Source: Zafaria ginkgonis
GTDB taxonomy: Bacteria > Actinomycetota > Actinomycetes > Actinomycetales > Micrococcaceae
DNA length: 64,000 nt
Direction of reading: 5' to 3'
NCBI RefSeq assembly: GCF_039540195.1
Contig: NZ_BAABEO010000009.1
Location: 310,001 to 374,000, forward strand
Every line of letters starts with the position of its first letter. Positions within the stretch are counted from its first letter, which is position 1. Positions 25,646 to 33,451 of this stretch are shown one piece after another. The position numbers and the translations under genes are program-made. The notes under the pieces were generated by a model. It did no database searches and had not been told where the DNA came from. It saw nothing but the letters and a program-made list of their open reading frames with translations.

Positions 25646-26785
25646 ATGAGCAACGAGAACCGCGACTGGCTGGCAAACCTGCCGCCCTATCCCGAGCGCA
25701 CTCCGCAGCGCGGGCCGGAGCACCAGCCGGACCCCACGCAGTCGGGCACCTCGCAGTCCGGCGTTCCCGCGTCCGGCGCCCCGGCGCCCGGGCAGGCGAC
25801 GGAGGCACTTCCTGCGCAGCCCGAATTTGCGCAGTCCCCATTTGCCCAGTCCCAATTTGCACAGCCCGCTCCCACGGCTGCCATTCCCGCCTCCCAGCTT
25901 CCCGCCTCGCAGCCGGCCGCGTCGCTGCCGCAACCCTCCGTCGCGGCGCCGGCCTGGACCGGCGGCGATCCGGTACACCCCGCCAACACCTGGGGTGCGG
26001 CCGCGGTCAATGAACCCGTCCGGAAGCGGTCCGTCCGCAAGGCCGCCACCATCGTCGGCGTCGCCGCCGCGGTCCTCGTCGGGGGCAGCGTTGCCGCCTA
26101 CGCTGCGGCAAACACGCCCGCGGAGGCCGCCGCCACCAGCCAGGACGCCGGCACGGGACAGGATTCCGGCACCGATGCCGGCACGGACAGCGGCGAGGGC
26201 TTCGGGCCGGGCACGCAGGACGGCACCGGCACCGACGGAGGCGAGGACCTCGGCGGGCCGGGGCAGGGCGGCCTGACGGGACAGGGAGGCCCCCGGGACG
26301 GCGGCGTGATGCCCGGCGGTTCCGGAATGCTGGGCGGCGCCTCGCTCCACGGCGAGTACGTCGTTGCGGACGACGACGGCAACTACGTCACCATGGCCAC
26401 CCAGACCGGGGAGGTCACCGCGGTCTCCGACGATTCGATCACCCTCGCCAGCGAGGACGGATTCTCCCGCACCTACGCCCTGAGCGGGGACACCGCCGTC
26501 CGCAGCCTGTCCCGGGGATCCACGGCCTCGGCGGAGGTGGAGGCCGGCTCCACCGCCACCGTTGTCGCCACCAAGTCCGGCAACGCCTACGAGGCCACCA
26601 CCCTGCTGGTCTCGGGGACGGCGTCGAACGGTTCCTCCGGTTCCTCCTCGGGCTCCGGTTCTTCCTCCAACTCTTCCAGCGATTCGTCAGCCACCACGTC
26701 CCAGGACGGGGTCGCCGGGGCGGACAGCGCGGGTGCGGACGGTTCGGCGGCGTCCTCGGCCATCGGCACCGCCACCTACGCCTGA
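25646..26785 (+). CDS. Membrane-anchored low-complexity protein with an extracytoplasmic domain
   Basis: I do not recognise a named family with confidence. Residues 1-125 are Pro/Ala/Gln-rich with short repeats (FAQSPFAQSQFAQP; ASQLPASQP). One membrane helix lies near 132-152 (IVGVAAAVLVGGSVAAYAAA). A Gly/Asp/Thr-rich linker follows, then a compact region near 230-320 (VTAVSDDSITLASEDGFSRTY) that resembles small DUF5666-like beta domains, and finally a Ser/Gly-rich tail. The N-terminus should be cytoplasmic. AAGGGG precedes the ATG. It is divergent from the TrcR-like regulator and is a plausible target or sensor partner. Confidence 0.7.
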   Translation: MSNENRDWLANLPPYPERTPQRGPEHQPDPTQSGTSQSGVPASGAPAPGQATEALPAQPEFAQSPFAQSQFAQPAPTAAIPASQLPASQPAASLPQPSVAAPAWTGGDPVHPANTWGAAAVNEPVRKRSVRKAATIVGVAAAVLVGGSVAAYAAANTPAEAAATSQDAGTGQDSGTDAGTDSGEGFGPGTQDGTGTDGGEDLGGPGQGGLTGQGGPRDGGVMPGGSGMLGGASLHGEYVVADDDGNYVTMATQTGEVTAVSDDSITLASEDGFSRTYALSGDTAVRSLSRGSTASAEVEAGSTATVVATKSGNAYEATTLLVSGTASNGSSGSSSGSGSSSNSSSDSSATTSQDGVAGADSAGADGSAASSAIGTATYA

Positions 26786-27446
26786 CCCGCACGTCCTCCC
26801 CGGAGGTCCCGGCCGCCCGGACCCCTTCGACGCCCGACTGTCCGCCCAGCCGCCCGACAGCCTGTCCGCCCAACCGCCCGGCCGCCCCAGGCCCGCCGCC
26901 CGGGCATTCCACGCATTCCGCGCACCGCACCGTGCAATTTGCCGGCCCGGTGTGCGGAATCCGTCGTTTCCGGCACCACCCACCGGCCGAAACACGGGTC
27001 TTGCGTGCCGGGCTGACCCCGCGTTGGCTGCATCACGGGAGGGGCCATTTTGGTCAAAACGGATAGTGGATGACGTTTTTACTGAACAGTACGTCAGGTG
27101 CAAAGGGCCTATTTCGGAGAACTGCCCAGTGTGAATCCAGTCACAATCAAGCATTTTCGTCTCACTATGCGAGACGCGCGAATCTTTATTACTTGCGGTA
27201 TTCATTTGTTACGGGAACACTGGACATCGTGAACATCGACGCAACAGCACCTGCAGCCGCAGAAATCCAGTGGGGCCACGGCATCGGCCGCGCCCGCAGC
27301 TGTTGTCGAATGCAGGCTTAGGACCCCATCCCCCGTCCGCTAGCCACCCGCTCGCACCCTCCGGCCGGCAGCACCACGCCCATGCCGGGAAACCCCATGC
27401 ATTCGCGCCGATCACAGGCACTTCACACAGTTACAGAGGATCCAAG
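26786..27446. promoter_or_regulatory. Long intergenic leader of the winged-helix gene
   Basis: This 661-bp gap has no convincing gene. From about 27045 to 27240 it is much more AT-rich than its surroundings and probably holds the promoter. A 30-codon frame (GTG at 27229 to TAG at 27321) lies in the leader and contains consecutive cysteine codons. It could be an upstream peptide, but I see no strong ribosome site for it. Confidence 0.4.
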
Positions 27447-28259
27447 ATGTCCGTTACTTCAGGCTACGTCCACATCTCCATCCGGAACGCCCAGAACCGC
27501 GCCGCCGCCGCACAGCGGCAGCCCGCAGGCCGCTCCGCCGTCGCCCCGCAGGGCTTCCGCCAGCTTCATGCGGTGCCGGCCGTCGAGGATCGCCAGCCCA
27601 TGACGGCGCCGACCCCCATCGTGGCGCCCAGCGGAACGCCGGGCCCGCAGGCCGTCAGCGCAGACACCGCCGCCCGCGGCTTTGTCCTGTACGTCGGGCT
27701 GGACGAGGCCGCCGCCCAGGCGCAGGGGACCTCCCTCGGCAAGCTGGCCACCCAGGTCCGCGCCTTCCTGCAGACGCTGGCTCCGGATGCCCAGACGCAC
27801 GCCGCGGTGGCGCTGGCGCCGGCCAACGCGACCGGCGAGAGCATCGACGTCGTCCGCCAGGCGCTCGGGGATCCCACTGCGTCCCGCCGCCCGCGCACGG
27901 AGGCCACGCCCCGCCCGGCGCAGTCCGCTCCGCGTCCCTCCGGCGTGCTGATCGACCTGTCCCGCCGCGAGGTGCACCTGGACGGGGAGACCCTCAACCT
28001 GACCTTCAAGGAGTTCGAGCTCCTGAACTACCTCGTCGAGAACGGCACCCGCACCGTGGGCCGCGACGAGCTGCTGAGCAACCTGTGGCGCAACGCCGAG
28101 GAGATCCCGAACGAACGGACCATCGACGTGCACATCCGTCGCCTCCGCTCCAAGCTGGGCCGCCTCGCCAACACCGTCCGCACGGTCCGCGGCCAGGGCT
28201 ACCGCTTCTACGAGCACCCCGAGGTCGTCGTCTGGGCGGCCCCGGAGTACAGCATCTAG
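27447..28259 (+). CDS. Winged-helix DNA-binding protein of OmpR type lacking a receiver domain
   Basis: The 270-residue protein ends in a clear OmpR/PhoB-type winged helix (residues 166-256), with LTFKEFELLNYLVENGTRTV, IDVHIRRLRSKLG and VRGQGYRFY. In place of a receiver, residues 70-140 form a small alpha/beta region (GFVLYVGLDEAAAQAQGTSL) without phosphorylation residues, after a disordered N-terminus. It is probably a stand-alone transcription regulator controlled by level or by an unknown ligand. GAGGA precedes the ATG at 27447 with 7-nt spacing. The leader is unusually long. Confidence 0.85.
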   Translation: MSVTSGYVHISIRNAQNRAAAAQRQPAGRSAVAPQGFRQLHAVPAVEDRQPMTAPTPIVAPSGTPGPQAVSADTAARGFVLYVGLDEAAAQAQGTSLGKLATQVRAFLQTLAPDAQTHAAVALAPANATGESIDVVRQALGDPTASRRPRTEATPRPAQSAPRPSGVLIDLSRREVHLDGETLNLTFKEFELLNYLVENGTRTVGRDELLSNLWRNAEEIPNERTIDVHIRRLRSKLGRLANTVRTVRGQGYRFYEHPEVVVWAAPEYSI

Positions 28260-28280
28260 CGCGCTTGCCGGGAACGGCAC

Positions 28281-28330
28281 GACGCCGGCCCCCGCGGTTC
28301 CGTGGCCACGGAACCGCGGGGGCCGGCGTC
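28281..28330. terminator. 50-bp perfect palindrome, terminator of the winged-helix gene
   Basis: Arms 28281-28305 and 28306-28330 are exact reverse complements with no spacer, and GTTTG follows. It begins 22 bp after the stop codon. Confidence 0.75.
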
Positions 28331-28362
28331 GTTTGCCGTGGGGCGGGAGTATTTTTGAATCC

Positions 28363-28887
28363 ATGAGCAACCACCACATCAAGCGCTTGATGCTGCTGCG
28401 CCACGCGAAGTCGGACTATCCGTTCGGGGTCGAGGACCACGAGCGTCCGCTGGCCTCGCGCGGGGACCGGGAGGCACCGCTGGCCGGGCGCTGGATGGCG
28501 GAGAACGGGATCGTGCCCGACTACATCCTCTGCTCGGATGCCCTGCGCACCCGTTCGACGTGCGCCTGGGTGACCAGCGAGCTGGGGGACAAGGCGCCCA
28601 CCCCGTACCTGGACAGCCGGGTGTACCGGTCCTCGTCCACGCAGCTGCTCTCGATCATCAACGAGACCCCGGAGACCGTGGGCACGCTGCTGGTCATCGG
28701 GCACAACCCCACGGTCCAGGACCTGGCGATGCGGCTGGCCTCGGTGGCCTCGGACGAGGAGGCGGTGATGGACCTGGCCACGCACTACCCGACGCTGGGA
28801 CTGACCGTCATGGAGCTGGAGAAGCCCTGGGCCGAACTGGACGGCCGCGACGGGCGGGTCACCCACTTCGTGGTGCCGCGCCCGTAA
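28363..28887 (+). CDS. SixA-like histidine phosphatase family protein
   Basis: The 174-residue protein has the phosphoglycerate-mutase-type catalytic motif LLRHAKS (His14) and the second histidine in GHNPTVQDLA. This matches the short SixA group of phosphohistidine phosphatases. It may remove phosphate from phosphohistidine proteins, but the target is unknown. TATTTT at 28350-28355 lies 7 nt before the ATG, so the transcript is probably leaderless. Confidence 0.88.
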   Translation: MSNHHIKRLMLLRHAKSDYPFGVEDHERPLASRGDREAPLAGRWMAENGIVPDYILCSDALRTRSTCAWVTSELGDKAPTPYLDSRVYRSSSTQLLSIINETPETVGTLLVIGHNPTVQDLAMRLASVASDEEAVMDLATHYPTLGLTVMELEKPWAELDGRDGRVTHFVVPRP

Positions 28888-28898
28888 CGGCCGGGGTG

Positions 28899-29507
28899 CT
28901 ACGGGTGGGCGACGGAGCGCATCACCGCCCGCACGCACGCGTCGCGGCTGCGCTCCGGGTGGAAGCTGTGGCGGTCGCGGCCCAGCGCCAGGGTGGCCCC
29001 GAAGATGGCGGTGGCCAGCGTGTCCAGGTCCTCGTCCGGCCCGGAGGGGTCGATGCGCGTCACGGCGGCGCGGACCAGGTCGATCACCTCCCCGCGCATC
29101 CGGCTCAGGATGGGGCGCCACTCGCTGGCCGAATGCCACATCTCGCTGACCCACAGCTGGGCGAAGGAGGGGTACTCGTCGAGGAAATCGAGGGCTTCTC
29201 CGACCATGGCGGCCAGGGCCTGGCGCGGGTCCGGACGGTCCGCGAGGCGTCCCAGCCGTTCCAGGAGGATGTCTCCGCCGAACCGGAGCAGCTGGCCGAT
29301 CATTTCCGACTTCGAACCGAAGTTGTAGTAGACCGAGCCCTTGGAAACGCCGGCCGCCGCGGCGATTTCATCCACCGTCACCGAGTGCGGGCCGCGTTCG
29401 CCGATGATCTCCATGGACGCGGCGAACAGCTTGTGCCGGGTCGCCTCGGTGCGGGCCGGGCGGAGGGTCGGTCCGGCCTGCGCGGCCGCCCGTTCCGGGG
29501 CGCTCAC
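28899..29507 (-). CDS. TetR-family transcriptional regulator
   Basis: The 202-residue protein has the TetR N-terminal helix-turn-helix (about residues 20-66; VTVDEIAAAAGVSKGSVYYNFGSKSEM) and a helical ligand domain (TetR_C type). Its GTG start overlaps the YhgE/Pip stop codon (GTGA), so it is the third gene of the 32643-28899 operon. It probably represses its own operon through the palindrome at 32660-32677; the inducer is unknown. Confidence 0.9.
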   Translation of the reverse strand: MSAPERAAAQAGPTLRPARTEATRHKLFAASMEIIGERGPHSVTVDEIAAAAGVSKGSVYYNFGSKSEMIGQLLRFGGDILLERLGRLADRPDPRQALAAMVGEALDFLDEYPSFAQLWVSEMWHSASEWRPILSRMRGEVIDLVRAAVTRIDPSGPDEDLDTLATAIFGATLALGRDRHSFHPERSRDACVRAVMRSVAHP

Positions 29508-31945
29508 GAGGACAGCTCCGGGTGCAGCGTCTTCAGCGTCCACGTCTTGTTGCGGCGCACGGCCACCGTGCTCAGGGCCACCCCGAACGCCGTGAAGCCG
29601 AGCAGCGCCAGCACGATCGGCCCCATGACGGCAAGGTCCGCCCCGTACATCAAATGCCTCATGCCGCTCACGATATAGCCCATCGGCAGCCACTGGTGGG
29701 CCGCCTGGAGCGGGGCCGGGGCGGTTTCCCACGGGAACGTGCCGCCGGCGGAGACCATTTGCAGCACCAGCAGCACCAGGACCACCAGTTTGCCGGGGGT
29801 CCCGAGGAAGGCGATGACGCCCTGGATGAGGGCGCTGAATGCCAGCGACGTGAGCAGCAGCAGTCCCCACACCATCCAGGGGTGGGCCGGGTCCAGGCCC
29901 AGGCCGAGGAGGACCACCGCGTACAGGACGGTGGCCTGCGCGGCGGAGAGCAGCAGGAAGGGCAGCCAGCCGCCGATGGCGATCTTCAGGCTGGAGGCGT
30001 TGGAGGCCAGCGCGCGCCGGGTGATCGGCCGCATGACCTGGGCCAGCGCAAAGACCCCGATCCACAGCGCCAGGGCCAGGAAGAACGGAGCCATGCCTTC
30101 GCCGTACACCTTGGCGGAGGCCTGTTCGGTGGTGCCCACGGCCACCGGGTCGCCGATGGTGGCGGCGGCCTGCCCGCGCTGGCCATCGGTCAGGGCCGGG
30201 ACTTCGCCGGCGCCGTCCGAGAGGCCGTCGGACAGTGTTCCGGCACCGTCCTCCACCCTGCCGCTGCCGTCGGCGAGGCCCTGCGCCCCCTCGGCCAGCG
30301 TTGACGTCCCGTCGGCCAGGGTGGACGCCCCGTCGCTCAGGTCCGAGGTTCCGGAGGCCAGGGTGCCCGCGCCGGAGGCCAGGTCGGAGGCTCCGGAGGA
30401 AAGGGTCGCGGCGCCATCGGCCAGGGAATCGGTGCCTTCGGCGAGGTCGGAGGCTCCGGAGGCCAGCGCGGATGTCCCGGCGCTGGCTTGCCGTGCGCCT
30501 TCGGCCAAGGCGGCGGCCCCGCTGTCCAAGGTCGCGGCGCCGTCGGCCAGGGCGGCCGAGCCCGCGGCGGCGGAGGAGATGCCGTCGGCCAGCGCCGGGG
30601 CCGAATCAGCCAGCGCGCGGGTGCCGCTGGCCAGCCGCGGGAGCCCCTCGTTCAGCTCCGCGGCGCCGTTGGAGACCGAACGGGCTCCGGTGGCGAGCGT
30701 GTCCAGGGTGGATTGCAGGCCGTCCAGGGCCTTCGCGTCGTCGGCGGCTGAGGCCTGCCGGTTGGCGTCGATCTGCGCGGAGAGGGCGGAGGCCTGGGCC
30801 GGGGTCAGGGTGCCGTTGCCGACCAGCGTGGCGACCGCCTCCGCCACGTGGGCGGCGCCGGCGTCCTGCATCGCCTGCACCTGGGCCGGCAGGGCCGCGG
30901 CCAGCTTCTCGGTGCCGTCGGCGACCGAGGCCGCCCCCGGTGCCAGCTTCTCGGTGCCCGCGGCGGCTGCCTTGGCGCCGACGGCCAGGGCCTTGGCGTC
31001 CGCGGGCAGGCCCTCCGTCTTGTCCTGGAGGGTCGCGAGCCCGTCGGCGAGCGAGGCCGCGCCCGCGGAGGCCCGCCCGGTCCCGTCGGCGAGCGCGTCC
31101 GCCCCGTCGACCAGCGCCGCCTGTCCGGCGGAGAGCCGCGCGGCGCCATCGGACAGCTGCCCGGCTCCCGTGGCGGCCGACGCCGCCCCGTCGCGGGCCT
31201 TGGCGGCCCCGTCGTCCACCGCCGCGCTTCCGTCCGCCAGGGCCGCGGCGCCGTCGTTCACCTGCCGGGTGCCCTCGGCCAGCCGCTGCGCGCCGGCGTC
31301 GGCCTCGGCGGCCCCCGAGGAGAGATCGGCCGCGCCGTCGGAGAGCGTGACGGTGCCCGCGTACAGTTCGGAGGCGCCGTCGGAGGCCTCGAGCATCTTG
31401 GTGTGGATGTCTCCGAAGCCGGCCAGCAGCGCGTCGGCGGTTTGGGTGCCGACCTCCGCGGCCACGGTGTCGCGCACCGTCACGGCCAGCCGGTCGGCGA
31501 AGGTGCCCACCATGTAGTTGTTGGCGTCGTTGGTGGTCACGCTCAGCAGGGCCTGCCGGGTGTCCGCCAGGTCTTCGGGGGAGGCGAGGTTGGCGGAGAA
31601 ATCCTCGGGGATGGTGAGGGCGAACGCGTAGTCGCCGGAGGCCACTCCGGCCTCGGCCTCGGCCGCGGAACCGACCACCACCCAGCCGAAGCTGCCGTCC
31701 TCGAGGAGCTTCCCGGTGACGTCGTCGCCGACGTGAAGGTCACCGCCGTCGCGGGCGGCGCCCGCGTCCAGGTTCACGAGCGCGGCGCGGACCTCGCCCA
31801 TGCGGGAGTACGGGTCCCAGTTCGCGTACAGGTACAGGGCGCCGTACAGCAGGGGGACCAGGGTCAGGGCGACGACGGCCAGCCGGGGCAGCCGGCCCGA
31901 ACTCATCCGCTTGAGTTCGGAGAGGGCCAGGCGGAACGAGGTCAT
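29504..31945 (-). CDS. YhgE/Pip family membrane protein (ABC-2 type)
   Basis: The 813-residue protein has one N-terminal membrane helix (about residues 23-42) and a C-terminal bundle of about five helices with ABC-2-permease-like character. Between them is a very long extracytoplasmic stretch (about residues 195-600) of Ala/Ser/Gly/Asp-rich repeats of the LADGAATLSSGA type, likely to form long helices. Relatives include phage infection protein Pip and EsaA-like secretion proteins. Starts and stops overlap both neighbours by 4 bp. Export or envelope remodelling is a reasonable guess, with the upstream ATPase-like protein as partner. Confidence 0.85.
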   Translation of the reverse strand: MTSFRLALSELKRMSSGRLPRLAVVALTLVPLLYGALYLYANWDPYSRMGEVRAALVNLDAGAARDGGDLHVGDDVTGKLLEDGSFGWVVVGSAAEAEAGVASGDYAFALTIPEDFSANLASPEDLADTRQALLSVTTNDANNYMVGTFADRLAVTVRDTVAAEVGTQTADALLAGFGDIHTKMLEASDGASELYAGTVTLSDGAADLSSGAAEADAGAQRLAEGTRQVNDGAAALADGSAAVDDGAAKARDGAASAATGAGQLSDGAARLSAGQAALVDGADALADGTGRASAGAASLADGLATLQDKTEGLPADAKALAVGAKAAAAGTEKLAPGAASVADGTEKLAAALPAQVQAMQDAGAAHVAEAVATLVGNGTLTPAQASALSAQIDANRQASAADDAKALDGLQSTLDTLATGARSVSNGAAELNEGLPRLASGTRALADSAPALADGISSAAAGSAALADGAATLDSGAAALAEGARQASAGTSALASGASDLAEGTDSLADGAATLSSGASDLASGAGTLASGTSDLSDGASTLADGTSTLAEGAQGLADGSGRVEDGAGTLSDGLSDGAGEVPALTDGQRGQAAATIGDPVAVGTTEQASAKVYGEGMAPFFLALALWIGVFALAQVMRPITRRALASNASSLKIAIGGWLPFLLLSAAQATVLYAVVLLGLGLDPAHPWMVWGLLLLTSLAFSALIQGVIAFLGTPGKLVVLVLLVLQMVSAGGTFPWETAPAPLQAAHQWLPMGYIVSGMRHLMYGADLAVMGPIVLALLGFTAFGVALSTVAVRRNKTWTLKTLHPELSS

Positions 31946-32643
31946 GCGGGTGCCTCCATAAGGTCGGGAAGGGCGGTGGTGGCGGGGTCCCCGCCGCAGG
32001 CGGGGCCGTCCGGCCCGGCCGTGGCGCTGTGTTGCCCGGCCGTGGCGCTTGGACCGTCCCAGCCGTCGGGAAGGCGGGAGACGACCGCGACGACGGCGGG
32101 CCCGCGCGGGTGCGCCGCCGCGGCGCGGAGCAGGCCGAGCCAGGCCCCGTCCTCGAGGCCGTGCCGGTCCGGGGAGTCCAGCACGATCAGTTCGGCCGCG
32201 GCGTCCTCCAGCGCGAGCGCCAGCATCAGGCGCAGCCGATCGGCGGGATCGAGCGCGTCCACCCACGTGCGGGCCAGGCGCTCGGCCCCCTGCCGGCACA
32301 GCCAGGCACGGGCGCGGGGGCGTCGCCAGAACGGGCCCGGCAGCAGGGAAAGGTCCTCGGCGACCAGGTCGGCCAGGCGCAGGTGCCGCTCGGGTTCATT
32401 GATCTGGGGCGAATCGACCAGGACGCTGGCGCGCCGGACCGCTCCGGGGGAGGAGTTGCCATTCCAGGCCACGGACCCGGAGCCGGCCTTCATGCGGGCG
32501 GTCAGCGCGAGGGCGAGCACCGTGCGCGTGTCCTGCGGTTCGGCCACCACCAGCAACAGCTGCCCGGGGGCTGCGGCGATGCTGGTGGGGGCAAGCAGGA
32601 GGGCATGGCGGCCCGGCACGGTCAGGGAATCTGTGGTGAGCAC
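31942..32643 (-). CDS. Degenerate ABC ATPase-like protein
   Basis: The 233-residue protein has the layout of an ABC ATPase but lost its nucleotide motifs. The Walker A position reads VVAEPQDTRTV (residues 32-42) with no Gly-rich loop or Lys. The signature region is LDPADRLRLM (131-140) in place of LSGGQ. Walker B reads ELIVLDSPD (151-159) with Ser where the catalytic Glu should be. The C-terminus is Ala/Gly-rich. It is first in the operon with YhgE/Pip and TetR. The GTG at 32643 has TAGACT 6 nt upstream, a leaderless start. Family assignment is inferred. Confidence 0.65.
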   Translation of the reverse strand: MLTTDSLTVPGRHALLLAPTSIAAAPGQLLLVVAEPQDTRTVLALALTARMKAGSGSVAWNGNSSPGAVRRASVLVDSPQINEPERHLRLADLVAEDLSLLPGPFWRRPRARAWLCRQGAERLARTWVDALDPADRLRLMLALALEDAAAELIVLDSPDRHGLEDGAWLGLLRAAAAHPRGPAVVAVVSRLPDGWDGPSATAGQHSATAGPDGPACGGDPATTALPDLMEAPA

Positions 32644-32649
32644 GGATCC

Positions 32650-32677
32650 AGTCTAAATCAAACTGACCAGTCAGTTT
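32650..32677 (-). promoter_or_regulatory. Leaderless promoter with TetR-type operator
   Basis: On the minus strand TAGACT (32655-32650) lies 6 nt before the GTG at 32643. Directly upstream is the palindrome AAACTGAC-CA-GTCAGTTT (32660-32677), a classic TetR/AcrR-type site containing ACTGACCAGTCAGT. A protein bound there would cover the -35 region, giving autoregulation by the TetR encoded in this operon. Confidence 0.75.
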
Positions 32678-32791
32678 AAATAGGAGCTTTCAGGGTGCAG
32701 GGGAAGGCGATGGGGCCTGCTGGGCTGCCTGTCGGCAAAGAGCTTCCGTCAAGGGGATTCCGGCAGGGGGTCTGGCAAGGGCGGCCGTGGA

Positions 32792-32852
32792 AACGCCGTC
32801 CGGGAAGTGCGCCTCATTCCTTACGAATGAGGCGCACTTCCCGGACGGCGTT
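32792..32852. repeat. Long perfect hairpin with 27-bp arms
   Basis: Arms 32792-32818 and 32826-32852 are exact reverse complements around a 7-nt loop (CCTTACG). The inner part reads AAGTGCGCCTCATT against AATGAGGCGCACTT. It lies in a gene-free 250-bp region and is not followed by T residues, so it looks more like an interspersed palindromic element than a terminator. Confidence 0.7.
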
Positions 32853-32886
32853 GCGGGGGAGGGGGCTGCGCGGGGCGCGGGGGAGA

Positions 32887-32926
32887 AAACAGGAAAGCCC
32901 CCGCCGAAGCGGGGGCTTTCCTGTTT
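32887..32926 (-). terminator. Terminator of the downstream tRNA-Arg
   Basis: A perfect 18-bp stem (32887-32904 with 32909-32926) closes a tetraloop. On the minus strand the stem runs into TTTTC, as expected for intrinsic termination after the tRNA at 32930-33006. Confidence 0.8.
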
Positions 32927-32929
32927 GCC

Positions 32930-33006
<77 letters not shown>

Positions 33007-33045
33007 ATGTTCAGTTGTTCCAAACGCGGGCGTTCGGGGAAATCA

Positions 33046-33074
33046 AAAAGCCCCGCAAAAGCGAAGGCTTTTTG
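33046..33074 (-). terminator. Terminator between the two tRNA-Arg genes
   Basis: AAAAAGCC (33046-33053) pairs with GGCTTTTT (33067-33074), with additional CGC/GCG pairing inside. On the minus strand it is T-rich at the 3' side. This suggests that the two tRNA genes are separate transcription units. Confidence 0.55.
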
Positions 33075-33079
33075 TTCCG

Positions 33080-33153
<74 letters not shown>

Positions 33154-33270
33154 TTGGTGTTTGTGTCCGGCGCAGTGCGCTTGACCTCGAACCACTATAC
33201 AGACTTCCGCGGGGGCTGCAAAATCACCCCCGTAACCCCCTGCGTTTCCGCGGATTTCGCCTTTTGGAAG

Positions 33271-33298
33271 TAGACCGGTCTATGTGACCTTAATCACA
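33271..33298. promoter_or_regulatory. CRP/GlxR-type site with adjoining palindrome upstream of pckG
   Basis: TGTGA-CCTTAA-TCACA at 33283-33298 is a perfect match to the CRP-family half-sites TGTGA-N6-TCACA. It is abutted by a 12-bp palindrome, TAGACCGGTCTA (33271-33282). A possible -10 (TTTATAGA, about 33340) lies roughly 45 bp downstream, which suits activation by a cAMP-dependent regulator. The 298-bp gap before pckG holds no gene. Confidence 0.7.
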
Positions 33299-33451
33299 AT
33301 TGGCTGATCAAAAATCCCGAAAAACCGCGGATTTCAGGGATTTATAGAGCGGGAGGAGTAAAATCAGGAGAGCTGAGTCACAAATGACCCCCTTGGTCGC
33401 GGCCTAGCATTTATAGCACCAAATTGTCAGCCCAATGAGAGGGAACCGATT

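Noticed and set aside
27070..27321. 83-codon open frame in the leader of the winged-helix gene
   Set aside because: It spans the AT-rich promoter region, has no ribosome site and no protein-like pattern. Only its last 30 codons are noted as a possible leader peptide.
29739..31517. Long open frame (592 codons) opposite the YhgE/Pip gene
   Set aside because: It is Ala/Ser/Pro/Arg repetitive because it mirrors the repeat region of YhgE. It has no start-site support.
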